Assembly (NCBI GenBank): GCA_020853995.1
Contig: JADYXV010000244.1
Location: 1-14,247, forward strand
Length of the DNA: 14,247 nucleotides
From: Novosphingobium sp.
Lineage (GTDB): Bacteria > Pseudomonadota > Alphaproteobacteria > Sphingomonadales > Sphingomonadaceae
Reading direction: 5' to 3'
Positions 6,773 to 14,247 of this stretch are shown here, in pieces. Under the pieces are notes generated by a model. The model was not told the origin of the DNA, ran no database searches, and saw only the letters and a program-made list of their open reading frames with translations. The first letter of the stretch is position 1; every line of letters starts with the position of its first letter. Both the position numbers and the translations under genes were made by a program.

Positions 6773-8308
6773 ATGAGCGCTTTCGGGCGAAAGAATGGGA
6801 TTTCGGGCAATCCCGGCGGAGGGGCTCGCCTCTCCTTTGGAGTTGCACGTCCCATGCAAGGCGGAGATATGGGGTCAGCCGGTGCGCCGGGCGCACCTCC
6901 GCTGGGCGGGGACCAGTTTCCACCGCTGCCAACTTCTGAACCTTCCGACACACCTGTTAGCGGCGCAACGCTGAAAGCCGATGCGCTGACCCGTCTTGCT
7001 GATCGCGCAAATGGTGTCAGCGAGGGCAATTATCAGGCTGAAGGCTTTGAAGCCTCTGTCCACAAGATCAAGGAACAGGTTCTTCCGCGCCTGCTTGAGC
7101 GCGTTGACCCCGAAGCCGCGGCCACTTTAACCAAGGAAGAGTTGTCGGAAGAATTTCGACCGATCATCCTGGAGGTGCTGGCAGAGCTTAAAGTTACCCT
7201 TAACCGGCGCGAACAGTTCGCGCTGGAAAAAGTCCTTATCGACGAACTCTTGGGTTTCGGTCCGCTGGAAGAACTGCTGAACGATCCAGACATTACGGAT
7301 ATCATGGTCAATGGGCCTGAGCAGACGTACATTGAAAAGAAGGGCAAGCTTGTGCTTGCCCCCATCCGCTTCCGTGATGAAAGCCACCTGTTCCAGATCG
7401 CCCAGCGCATCGTCAATCAGGTCGGCCGTCGTGTCGACCAGACAACCCCGCTAGCCGACGCCCGTCTGAAAGACGGCAGCCGCGTCAACGTTATCGTTCC
7501 GCCTCTTTCGTTGCGCGGTACCGCAATCTCGATTCGTAAGTTTTCCGAAAAGCCGATCACGATCGACATGTTGCGTGATTTCGGTTCGATGTCGGACAAG
7601 ATGGCGACGGCGCTCAAGATCGCTGGCGCTTGCCGGATGAACGTTGTGATTTCGGGCGGTACGGGTTCAGGCAAGACGACTATGCTTAACGCCTTGTCGA
7701 AAATGATCGATCCGGGCGAACGTGTACTGACAATTGAAGACGCTGCCGAACTTCGCCTGCAGCAACCGCATTGGCTACCGCTGGAAACGCGCCCGCCCAA
7801 CCTTGAAGGCCAAGGCGCAATTACCATCGGCGATCTCGTAAAGAACGCCCTGCGTATGCGTCCTGACCGGATCATTCTTGGCGAAATTCGTGGCGCGGAA
7901 TGCTTTGATCTGCTTGCGGCAATGAACACAGGCCATGATGGCTCGATGTGTACGCTTCACGCCAATAGCCCGCGCGAATGTCTTGGCCGTATGGAAAACA
8001 TGATCCTGATGGGCGACATCAAGATACCGAAGGAAGCCATCTCACGCCAGATCGCGGAATCGGTCGATCTTATCGTGCAGGTAAAACGTCTTCGAGACGG
8101 TTCACGCCGCACCACCAACATCACCGAAGTGATCGGGATGGAAGGCGACGTGATCGTCACGCAGGAATTGTTCAAGTTCGAATATCTTGATGAAACTGAA
8201 GACGGCAAGATCATCGGCGAATTCCGTCCGTCTGGTCTTCGTCCATATACTCTTGAAAAAGCGCGCCAATTCGGTTTTGATCAGGCTTATCTCGAAGCCT
8301 GCCTCTAA
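6773..8308 (+). CDS. cpaF: CpaF/TadA-type secretion (Flp pilus) ATPase
   Basis: The 511-residue protein belongs to the PulE/VirB11 ATPase superfamily, CpaF branch. Counting from ATG 6773, it has a proline/glycine-rich N-terminus, a helical N-terminal domain (KEELSEEFRPIILEVL; ERRVDP-like region), the CpaF hallmark LGFGPLEELLNDPDITDIMVNG (split at residues 160-181), Walker A GGTGSGKTT (295-303, Lys301), the Asp box TIEDAAEL, Walker B RIILGE (366-371) and the His box GHDGSMCTLHANS. It should be a cytoplasmic hexamer that powers assembly of a tight-adherence pilus. The frame is open further upstream to 6710, but the N-terminus from 6773 (MSAFGRKNG) is typical of the family and preferred. No other tad/cpa gene lies beside it; both neighbours are DMT permeases. 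Confidence 0.93.
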   Translation: MSAFGRKNGISGNPGGGARLSFGVARPMQGGDMGSAGAPGAPPLGGDQFPPLPTSEPSDTPVSGATLKADALTRLADRANGVSEGNYQAEGFEASVHKIKEQVLPRLLERVDPEAAATLTKEELSEEFRPIILEVLAELKVTLNRREQFALEKVLIDELLGFGPLEELLNDPDITDIMVNGPEQTYIEKKGKLVLAPIRFRDESHLFQIAQRIVNQVGRRVDQTTPLADARLKDGSRVNVIVPPLSLRGTAISIRKFSEKPITIDMLRDFGSMSDKMATALKIAGACRMNVVISGGTGSGKTTMLNALSKMIDPGERVLTIEDAAELRLQQPHWLPLETRPPNLEGQGAITIGDLVKNALRMRPDRIILGEIRGAECFDLLAAMNTGHDGSMCTLHANSPRECLGRMENMILMGDIKIPKEAISRQIAESVDLIVQVKRLRDGSRRTTNITEVIGMEGDVIVTQELFKFEYLDETEDGKIIGEFRPSGLRPYTLEKARQFGFDQAYLEACL

Positions 8309-8523
8309 GCTCCGAACCACTCCCTCGCCGTTAGACCAAAAAGAACAATCGCGGCGAGGAAGCTGGTAAGGTATATTGCCGTCCAGGGCATGAATCCGAC
8401 GGCATCAAGGTTTTTGCGGCGCAAACGTCGCCGCTCTGCCCATACAGCAGCCGATGCAACAGCAAAGGCAATCGCCCCCAAAGCGGCGTGGTATTGCCAG
8501 ACATGCGCAAACCAGACTTCCAT
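8305..8523 (-). CDS. Small two-helix membrane protein of unknown function (72 aa)
   Basis: The 72-residue product begins MEVWFAHVWQYH, has a hydrophobic helix at about residues 12-29, a strongly basic loop ERRRLRRKN, and a second helix at about 50-67 ending TAREWFGA. The positive loop predicts that the loop is cytoplasmic and both ends are outside. The ATG at 8523 is preceded on the minus strand by GGGGAG at a good distance, which supports real translation; the frame is open further upstream to 8616 but that extension has no membrane or family character. Its TAG stop overlaps the cpaF TAA by three bases, so the two genes converge with no room for a terminator. I do not recognise a family; it is too long and has one helix too many for CcmD. 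Confidence 0.65.
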   Translation of the reverse strand: MEVWFAHVWQYHAALGAIAFAVASAAVWAERRRLRRKNLDAVGFMPWTAIYLTSFLAAIVLFGLTAREWFGA

Positions 8524-8585
8524 TCCGCTCCCCAGGCGCAAGTAAGGGCTTGATCGCAAGCGGCCTTGGCCTAAGGACTTCGCGG

Positions 8586-9482
8586 ATGCAATCGCATGAC
8601 CGCCCGATGTTCGCACTTGCGTTGCGCCTTGTTGCTACGATCATTTTTTCGGTCATGCTGCTTCTTGTAAAGCTTACTGGCGAACGGGGCATATCTTTGC
8701 CTGAAACGCTGTTTTGGCGACAATTCATTCCGGCCATTTCGATTTTTGGATGGCTGCTCGCACGTGGCCAGATAAGCCGTCTGAAGACAAAGCGCCCATG
8801 GGTGCATGCACGTCGTGCAGCGATTGGTGGCAGTGGAATGTTTCTGACTTTGGGGGTCGTCAGGCTGCTCCCGCTGGCTGAATCGACTATCCTTGCCTTC
8901 ACTACGCCAATGTTTGCCGTGATCTTGTCGGTCATCATCCTGAAAGAGAAAGTTGGCGTGTGGCGCTGGTCTGCAGTCATCGCAGGCCTTGTGGGCGTGG
9001 TGATCATAGCAGGACCGGACAGCGGAAACCTGCCCCTGGAGGGTTTGGCAGTCGGGATCGGTGCAGCCTTCATGGTATCGCTGGTAAACGTGCAACTACG
9101 TGACCTTGGCAAAACCGAAGAGCCTGTAACTGTCGTTTTCTATTTTTCGGCCATCAGCGCGCCATTCCTTTCGCTTTTTCTGCTCAGCAGCGGCGCCCAA
9201 CATGATCTGACGGGCTGGCTTATGCTTGGCGGTATCGGAATAACAGGTCTGTTTGCACAACTCGCGCTGACGGCATCCTTGCGGTATGGTGCAATCTCAA
9301 GCGTGATCGTGGTCGATTATATCCAACTCGCCTGGGCGACAGCTTGGGGCTGGCTGATTTTCAACCAGTTGCCACCCGCAACAACATGGTTGGGAGCGCC
9401 GATCATCATAGGCGCAAGCTTGCTTATCATCTGGCGCGAGCGTGTTCTTGGCAAAGCACGTGCCGCAGACATCAGTTCCTGA
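8586..9482 (+). CDS. EamA/DMT-superfamily permease (second copy)
   Basis: The 298-residue protein has about ten hydrophobic segments in two EamA halves. The first half carries PLAESTILAFTTPMF and IILKEKVGVWRW, close in layout to the motifs of the DMT permease at 5582-6508; the second half ends in WLIFNQLPPATTWLGAPIII. It is an inner-membrane exporter of unknown substrate. The ATG at 8586 is chosen because AAGGA (8573-8577) lies eight bases upstream and the first helix begins soon after; a longer frame from 8454 would add an unconvincing charged N-terminus and overlap the small minus-strand gene. It is transcribed away from that small gene. Confidence 0.85.
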   Translation: MQSHDRPMFALALRLVATIIFSVMLLLVKLTGERGISLPETLFWRQFIPAISIFGWLLARGQISRLKTKRPWVHARRAAIGGSGMFLTLGVVRLLPLAESTILAFTTPMFAVILSVIILKEKVGVWRWSAVIAGLVGVVIIAGPDSGNLPLEGLAVGIGAAFMVSLVNVQLRDLGKTEEPVTVVFYFSAISAPFLSLFLLSSGAQHDLTGWLMLGGIGITGLFAQLALTASLRYGAISSVIVVDYIQLAWATAWGWLIFNQLPPATTWLGAPIIIGASLLIIWRERVLGKARAADISS

Positions 9483-9529
9483 AGAAACTTCCAGCGCCCC
9501 TCTGCGTTCTTGCTTTCGTACAGTTCAGG

Positions 9530-9547
9530 ATGCGCCAGATTGCGCAT
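9530..9547. repeat. Inverted repeat ATGCGC-N6-GCGCAT before the entericidin-like gene
   Basis: The six-base arms are perfect and lie 26 bases before the start codon. They coincide with the spacer of a weak possible promoter (TTCAGG 9524-9529, TAACAT 9547-9552). It may be an operator or a short hairpin in the leader; it may also be chance. Confidence 0.3.
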
Positions 9548-9572
9548 AACATTCTTTCGAAAGGTGAAAACC

Positions 9573-9704
9573 ATGATCCGCAAGTTCGTAATGGCCACGA
9601 TGATGGGTGGCCTTCTTCTTGGCGCCAACGCATGCAACACCGTCAAGGGTGCAGGCGATGATTTGAAGTCTGTTTCGAAGACAACCGAAGAAGCAATAAA
9701 TTAA
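9573..9704 (+). CDS. Entericidin A/B-family small lipoprotein
   Basis: The 43-residue protein starts MIRKFVMATMMGGLLLG, a lipoprotein signal peptide, with the probable lipobox ending at Cys21 (GANAC). The mature part NTVKGAGDDLKSVSKTTEE is the entericidin signature. The ATG at 9573 follows GAAAGGTG at a normal distance. In Escherichia coli EcnA and EcnB form an antidote/toxin pair of envelope lipoproteins; in alphaproteobacteria single copies are common and their role is not settled. It follows the second DMT gene by 90 bases and is followed by a strong terminator. Confidence 0.85.
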   Translation: MIRKFVMATMMGGLLLGANACNTVKGAGDDLKSVSKTTEEAIN

Positions 9705-9728
9705 GCTTTTTTGGCTCAAAAGTTAGAG

Positions 9729-9765
9729 AAAAGGGCCGCCATGGACATGCCAAGGCGGCCCTTTT
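9729..9765. terminator. Bidirectional rho-independent terminator between the entericidin gene and gcvPB
   Basis: A perfect 12-base-pair stem, AAAAGGGCCGCC (9729-9740) and GGCGGCCCTTTT (9754-9765), closes a 13-base loop that can pair three more bases inside. The + strand has a TTTT tail and the minus strand reads the A-run as T, so it can end both the entericidin transcript and the glycine cleavage operon, whose last stop codon lies four bases away. Confidence 0.88.
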
Positions 9766-9769
9766 CGTA

Positions 9770-11326
9770 TCATACTTCCTTGTAAACAAGCTTAGGCTTG
9801 CGAGCCGCCAAGGTTTCATCAAGCCGACGGCGAGGTGCCAGATGAGGCGCGCTTTTCAGCATTTCGTCACCCGCTTTTGCTCGCTCGGCCAATGAACGCA
9901 TGGCCCCGATAAACTGGTCAAGCCCCGCCTTGCTTTCGGTCTCGGTAGGTTCCACCAGCATGGCACCGTGGACAACCAGCGGGAAGTAGACAGTCATTGG
10001 ATGATAGCCCTCGTCAATCAGGCCTTTGGCCAGATCAAGTGTCGAGAAACCTTCGGCAAACCCATCATCGCTGAACAACGCTTCATGCATGCAGTGGCCC
10101 GCCGGACCGAATGGCGCATCGAGCACATCGTCCAGGCTTCGGAGCACATAATTCGCATTGAGAACAGCATCACCGGAAACTTGCCGCAAACCATCGGCAC
10201 CGTGGCTCAAGATATAGGCAAGCGCGCGAGTGTACATTCCCATCTGGCCGTGAAAGGCACACATCCTCCCGAATGCGTGCGGATGTTCAAGGTAGGCATC
10301 TTCCTCTTCGATCAATTTGATCGAACCATCGGCCTGTCGTGCGGTAAACGGCAGCGGGCCGTACGGCGCAAGCGCTTCGGACAGGACCACCGGCCCAGAG
10401 CCTGGCCCCCCACCGCCATGCGGCGTCGAAAACGTCTTGTGCAGATTGATGTGCATTGCATCAACGCCAAGATCGCCGGGCCTGACCCGACCGACGATCG
10501 CATTGAAGTTTGCGCCGTCGCAGTAGACGTACCCGCCCGCTGCATGGACGGCATCGGCAATTACCTTCAAGTCCCGCTCGAAAAGGCCGCAAGTGTTCGG
10601 GTTGGTGATCATAACGCCCGCCACGTCCGGCCCAAGCCTCGCGGTCAACGCGGTTACGTCAACACGGCCGTCTGCTGTCGCAGGAATGTTCTCGACGCGA
10701 TAACCGGCGAAAGCCGCCGTTGCCGGATTGGTGCCGTGGGCGCTTTCAGGCACGAGGATAACCTCGCGTGGATCGCCCTTCGCCTCAAGTGCTGCGCGAA
10801 TGCACAGCAAGCCGCAAAGTTCGCCGTGAGCGCCCGCTTTAGGCGTCATTGCTACGCCATGCATCCCTGTCAATTTGACAAGCCAAACTGCCAGTTCATT
10901 GATTGCTGACAGTGCACCTTGCACACTTTGCACCGGTTGCAGCGGATGCACATCGGCAAATCCTGGCATCCGCGCGACCTTTTCATCCAGACGCGGATTG
11001 TGCTTCATCGTGCACGATCCCAAAGGAAAAACGCCAAGATCAATCGCATAATTCTGACGTGACAGGCGCGTGTAATGCCTGACCGTCTCGGGTTCAGACA
11101 ATCCGGGGAGGTTCGGTGCCCCCTTGCGTGCGTTGGGACCAAGTGCAGATAGATCAATGTCCGTTACTTCATCGAAATCGACGCCTGAACGATCAGGAGA
11201 GCCGATTTCAAACAGCAGCGCTTCTTCAAGTTGCAGTGCGCGGTTACCGGTAAAGGTCTCGATTTCCTGAACAATCGAGGTGGTGTTCATGGCTGGACGC
11301 CAGCCCGACGGGTTGATTTCGTTCAT
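9770..11326 (-). CDS. gcvPB: Glycine dehydrogenase (decarboxylating) subunit 2, P protein C-terminal half
   Basis: The 518-residue protein is the PLP-binding half of the split P protein. Visible are [14 protein letters not shown] (residues 102-115), [31 protein letters not shown], and the cofactor lysine in [19 protein letters not shown] (Lys297). Together with subunit 1 it decarboxylates glycine and passes the aminomethyl group to the lipoyl arm of GcvH. Its first codon overlaps the end of gcvPA by four bases (ATGA), so translation is coupled. The N-terminus from 11326 ([15 protein letters not shown]) is slightly longer than the core; Met13 is an alternative start. It is the last gene of the operon and ends at a strong terminator. 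Confidence 0.97.
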   Translation of the reverse strand: MNEINPSGWRPAMNTTSIVQEIETFTGNRALQLEEALLFEIGSPDRSGVDFDEVTDIDLSALGPNARKGAPNLPGLSEPETVRHYTRLSRQNYAIDLGVFPLGSCTMKHNPRLDEKVARMPGFADVHPLQPVQSVQGALSAINELAVWLVKLTGMHGVAMTPKAGAHGELCGLLCIRAALEAKGDPREVILVPESAHGTNPATAAFAGYRVENIPATADGRVDVTALTARLGPDVAGVMITNPNTCGLFERDLKVIADAVHAAGGYVYCDGANFNAIVGRVRPGDLGVDAMHINLHKTFSTPHGGGGPGSGPVVLSEALAPYGPLPFTARQADGSIKLIEEEDAYLEHPHAFGRMCAFHGQMGMYTRALAYILSHGADGLRQVSGDAVLNANYVLRSLDDVLDAPFGPAGHCMHEALFSDDGFAEGFSTLDLAKGLIDEGYHPMTVYFPLVVHGAMLVEPTETESKAGLDQFIGAMRSLAERAKAGDEMLKSAPHLAPRRRLDETLAARKPKLVYKEV

Positions 11327-12681
11327 GCCAGAACCTCCTCGAGCGCCGTCGCCAGCGCCGAAATATCATCATCGGTGGTGCATTCGGTTGCAGCGATCAG
11401 CAGACCGGTAGAAAGCGCTTCAACTTGCGGATAAAGCCGACCCAGCGACACCCCGCCAAGAATCTTCCGGTCCGCCAAATCCCGCACCACTTGCCGCGCA
11501 TCCTTGGGCAGTGTGACCGCAAATTCGTTGAAGTAATGACGGTTGACGACCGTAACACCGGGAATTTGGGCAAGCCGCTCCGCCGTTTTACGGGCGCGAT
11601 GGTGGCTAAGTCTGGCCATCTTGGCCAGCCCTGCCCCGCCGAGCAGCGTCATGTGGACCGAGAACGCCAGGGCACAAAGGCCTGAGTTGGTGCAGATGTT
11701 GCTGGTCGCCTTTTCACGCCGGATGTGCTGTTCTCGCGTAGAAAGCGTCAACACGAAACCACGCTTGCCGTCGGCATCGACGGTTTCACCACACAGGCGG
11801 CCAGGTATCTGCCGCACAAACTTTTCGCGGCACCCGAACAGGCCAAGGTAAGGCCCGCCAAACTGGAGGCCGACACCGATTGCCTGCCCCTCGCCCACGA
11901 CAATGTCTGCACCAAGGCTGCCGGGGCTTTCAAGCAGCCCCAGCGCAACAGGCTCGGTAACCACCGCGATGAGAAGAGCACCCTTGGCCTGCGCCGCCGC
12001 AGCGATTGCTGCAAGATCAGGGATGCGCCCCAAAACATCGGGATATTGCACCACAACGCAAGACGTTTCGCCATCGATCTTGGCAATCACCGCAGCATCA
12101 TCGGTGTCTGCGATCAATGCAGGCTCTGAAATGTCCAATTCGTCGCCGGTAAACTTCGCCATCGTACGAGAAGTTTCAACATAATGTGGGTGCAGACCGC
12201 ACGAAAGAACGGCCTTGTTTCGCCGGGTAATGCGCGCCGCCATCGCAATCGCTTCCCAACAAGCCGTCGAACCATCGTATAACGAGGCATTGGCGATGTC
12301 TGTGCCAAACAACCGCGCCACTTGCGTCTGGAATTCAAACAAGACTTGCAGCGTACCTTGCGCAATTTCTGGCTGATAGGGCGTGTAAGCGGTCAAGAAC
12401 TCGCCACGCTGGATCATGTGATCAACCGTCGCAGGAATGTGATGGCGATACGCGCCTGCTCCAAGAAAGAACGGCACCGATCCTGCGGTGATATTGTCCG
12501 CCGAAAGCCGCGCCATGTGGCGTTCCACCGCCATTTCGCTGGCATGCTGTGGCAATCCGGCAATCGGCGCGGTCAGCCGCGCATGTTCGGGAACATCGGC
12601 AAACAATTCGTCGATAGAACCAGCGCCGACAACCGAGAGCATCGCGCTCCGGTCTGCGTCGGTCAGAGGAAGATAGCGCAT
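11323..12681 (-). CDS. gcvPA: Glycine dehydrogenase (decarboxylating) subunit 1, P protein N-terminal half
   Basis: The 452-residue protein matches the usual length of the P1 subunit. Motifs include [11 protein letters not shown] at the start, [84 protein letters not shown], and [20 protein letters not shown]. It carries the same fold as subunit 2 but lacks the cofactor lysine and forms the other half of the active site of the split enzyme. It starts four bases after the gcvH stop and overlaps gcvPB by four bases, which fits equal production of the two subunits. Confidence 0.97.
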   Translation of the reverse strand: MRYLPLTDADRSAMLSVVGAGSIDELFADVPEHARLTAPIAGLPQHASEMAVERHMARLSADNITAGSVPFFLGAGAYRHHIPATVDHMIQRGEFLTAYTPYQPEIAQGTLQVLFEFQTQVARLFGTDIANASLYDGSTACWEAIAMAARITRRNKAVLSCGLHPHYVETSRTMAKFTGDELDISEPALIADTDDAAVIAKIDGETSCVVVQYPDVLGRIPDLAAIAAAAQAKGALLIAVVTEPVALGLLESPGSLGADIVVGEGQAIGVGLQFGGPYLGLFGCREKFVRQIPGRLCGETVDADGKRGFVLTLSTREQHIRREKATSNICTNSGLCALAFSVHMTLLGGAGLAKMARLSHHRARKTAERLAQIPGVTVVNRHYFNEFAVTLPKDARQVVRDLADRKILGGVSLGRLYPQVEALSTGLLIAATECTTDDDISALATALEEVLA

Positions 12682-12685
12682 CGGA

Positions 12686-13060
12686 TCAAAGCTCCGTCAC
12701 GAATGTCTGGTACGCCGCCTCGTCCATCAGGCTGGCAAGTTCGGACGGGTCAGACAGGGTCATCTTCCACAGCCAACCTTCGCCTTCGGCATCGGAATTG
12801 ACCAGTTCGGGCTGATCTTCAAGCGCTGCATTGACCACGGTAACCGTGCCAGAAACTGGCGCATAGACGTCCGATGCAGCCTTGACGCTATCGACCACAG
12901 AGGCGCTGTCGCCCTTGGCAACCGTGGCAGCGACGGCAGGCACTTCGACAAAGGTAATGTCGCCCAATTGGCTTTGCGCGTATTGGGTTATGCCAACGGT
13001 GGCTTCGCTGCCCTCAACCGCGATCCATTCGTGGTCCTTGGTGAAAAAGCGGGTCATCAT
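12686..13060 (-). CDS. gcvH: Glycine cleavage system H protein (lipoyl carrier)
   Basis: The 124-residue protein has the H-protein fold signature. It contains [11 protein letters not shown] near the start, [20 protein letters not shown], the lipoyl site [15 protein letters not shown] with Lys60, and the end [21 protein letters not shown]. It shuttles the aminomethyl group between P and T proteins and is reoxidised by the L protein. Before the lysine it has Asp-Ser-Val where Glu-Ser-Val is most common, a conservative change. Two adjacent ATG codons (13060 and 13057) can start it after AGGAGC; the first overlaps the gcvT stop as ATGA. Confidence 0.97.
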   Translation of the reverse strand: MMTRFFTKDHEWIAVEGSEATVGITQYAQSQLGDITFVEVPAVAATVAKGDSASVVDSVKAASDVYAPVSGTVTVVNAALEDQPELVNSDAEGEGWLWKMTLSDPSELASLMDEAAYQTFVTEL

Positions 13061-14217
13061 GCGGCTCCTTTGCGGTAATAGCGATGGGGAATGAAGGGCA
13101 TCGGCGCGACGGTGGCAGCAAGCTTGCGCCCCCGCACGTCGATGAAAAGCGGGGTGCCGGGTGCGGCGTGTTCCGTGGCGACAAAGGCCATCGCGATTGG
13201 CCGTTCCAGGCTAGGCGAAAAACCACCGGAAGTGACTGTGCCGACCTCGGTTTCGCCAAATAGAACTTTGGCCCCTTCCCGTGCGGCCATGCGGCCTTCA
13301 ATCAGCAAACCGACGCGGCGTGCTGCTGTGCCCTTGGCGATCAGTGGCAGAATGTCATCAGAACCGGGGAAACCGCCTTCCGTACGGCGGCGCTTGTTTA
13401 TGCCGAACAGCAAATCGGCGCTAACCGGATCGACATCAGCGTTCATATCGTGGCCGTAGAGCGGTAAGCCCGCTTCAAGACGCAGACTATCACGCGCACC
13501 AAGGCCAACCGGCTTCACCTGGCTTTGCGCACATATCAAATCCGCAATCTCGGCTGCGTTTTCGGCGGGGACTGAAATTTCGAACCCGTCCTCGCCGGTA
13601 TAGCCAGAGCGGCTAATCCATACATCAATACCGGCAAGTTTGAATGCTGCGCCGCGCATAAAACTAAGCGACGATAGCGCCTGTTCACCAGTAACCAGAG
13701 CTTCCAAGGCCTCGGCTGCCTTCGGTCCCTGTAACGCAAAAAGCGCGCTGTCATCGAGGTGGTTGAGCGTTACTTCGTCGGGCAAAAGCTCTCGCAGATG
13801 GGCGATATCGTCCCATTTCGTGGCGCCGTTGACGACGAGGTAGAAACCGCTCTTCCAGCGCGTGACCATCAGGTCATCAAGGATGCCGCCGCTCTCGTTC
13901 AAAAGCAGCGAATAGCGCACGCCTCCCACTGGAAGCGTCGAAAGGTCAATCGGCAAAATTGCCTCAAGCGCCGCTTCAACAGCCTCTCCAGACACATAAA
14001 CCTGACCCATGTGTGAAACATCAAAGAAGCCTGCGCTGGACCGCGTCCAAAGATGCTCGGCGATAATGCCCTCAAACTGAACCGGCATCCAATAGCCTGC
14101 AAAGTCGACCATCCGGCCGGCCCGCGCGCGGTGCCAGGCATCCAACGGCAGCACCAACGGGCCTAGCGGCTCAGCGTCAGCGTCTAAAGTTTGATCAATA
14201 TCGTATGTGTCGCTCAC
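13057..14217 (-). CDS. gcvT: Glycine cleavage system T protein (aminomethyltransferase)
   Basis: The 386-residue protein shows the GcvT sequence order: [49 protein letters not shown] with the conserved Asp residues, [13 protein letters not shown], and the folate-site region [20 protein letters not shown], then the C-terminal barrel with [13 protein letters not shown]. It transfers the one-carbon unit from aminomethyl-GcvH to tetrahydrofolate and frees ammonia. The start codon is GTG at 14217, preceded by GGGAA on the minus strand; about 20 residues precede the usual family start, an acidic extension ([13 protein letters not shown]). It is the first gene of the operon seen here, and only 30 bases of leader remain in the window, so promoter and any riboswitch are out of view. 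Confidence 0.96.
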   Translation of the reverse strand: MSDTYDIDQTLDADAEPLGPLVLPLDAWHRARAGRMVDFAGYWMPVQFEGIIAEHLWTRSSAGFFDVSHMGQVYVSGEAVEAALEAILPIDLSTLPVGGVRYSLLLNESGGILDDLMVTRWKSGFYLVVNGATKWDDIAHLRELLPDEVTLNHLDDSALFALQGPKAAEALEALVTGEQALSSLSFMRGAAFKLAGIDVWISRSGYTGEDGFEISVPAENAAEIADLICAQSQVKPVGLGARDSLRLEAGLPLYGHDMNADVDPVSADLLFGINKRRRTEGGFPGSDDILPLIAKGTAARRVGLLIEGRMAAREGAKVLFGETEVGTVTSGGFSPSLERPIAMAFVATEHAAPGTPLFIDVRGRKLAATVAPMPFIPHRYYRKGAA

Positions 14218-14247
14218 AAATCAGTTTCCCGTACAGTTCAGACGCCA

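Noticed and set aside
8454..8585. N-terminal extension of the second DMT permease
   Set aside because: The extension is basic and low in family character, overlaps the small minus-strand gene, and the ATG at 8586 has a much better ribosome binding site.
5582..9482. The two DMT permeases as a recent duplication or composite mobile unit around cpaF
   Set aside because: The proteins share only family-level motifs and clearly differ in sequence; no flanking direct repeats or transposase remnants are visible.
9968..10909. 313-codon open frame on the + strand
   Set aside because: It lies wholly opposite gcvPB, has no family motifs and a composition typical of an antisense shadow of a GC-rich gene.
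14218..14247. Possible end of a glycine riboswitch before gcvT
   Set aside because: Only 30 bases of leader are present and no conserved aptamer core can be recognised in them; the claim cannot be supported from this window.

Overview
The window looks like a chromosomal segment of an alphaproteobacterium, most likely in Sphingomonadales. The signs are a carbohydrate-type TonB-dependent receptor next to a LacI regulator, an entericidin-type lipoprotein, a glycine dehydrogenase split into two subunits inside a gcvT-gcvH-gcvPA-gcvPB operon, and moderately high GC. No tRNA, rRNA, insertion sequence, CRISPR or phage gene is visible. The genus is not determined.

Positions 1-5480 form a sugar-uptake locus. 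It holds the 3' two thirds of a TonB-dependent outer-membrane receptor (+), a terminator, a LacI-family regulator (+), and on the opposite strand a two-gene unit: a 12-helix sucrose-type GPH/MFS transporter followed by a leaderless GH68 fructosidase. The set (receptor, regulator, inner-membrane permease, sucrose-cleaving enzyme) parallels the Xanthomonas sux locus, but a GH68 enzyme takes the place of the GH13 amylosucrase. Two copies of the palindrome CAATCGATTG mark this unit, one in the promoter region of the transporter and one inside the first codons of the GH68 gene. They are good candidates for the operators of the neighbouring LacI protein.

Positions 5582-9770 hold less connected genes: an EamA/DMT permease (-), a lone CpaF-type secretion/pilus ATPase (+), a 72-residue two-helix membrane protein (-) whose stop codon overlaps that of cpaF, a second EamA/DMT permease (+), and a 43-residue entericidin-like lipoprotein (+). 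A strong hairpin terminator lies between the lipoprotein gene and the end of the glycine cleavage operon and can serve both strands.

Positions 9770-14217 (-) encode the complete glycine cleavage set T, H, P1 and P2, joined by 4-base overlaps or a 4-base gap, so it is one translationally coupled operon. Its promoter and 5' leader lie beyond the right edge. The L protein is not in the window.

Main points for a second look: the paired palindromes at the transporter/GH68 unit, the GH68 enzyme in a sux-like setting with glutamine at a position linked to polymer formation, a short leader reading frame (or frameshift) at the start of the LacI gene, and EF-hand-like calcium loops in the receptor.
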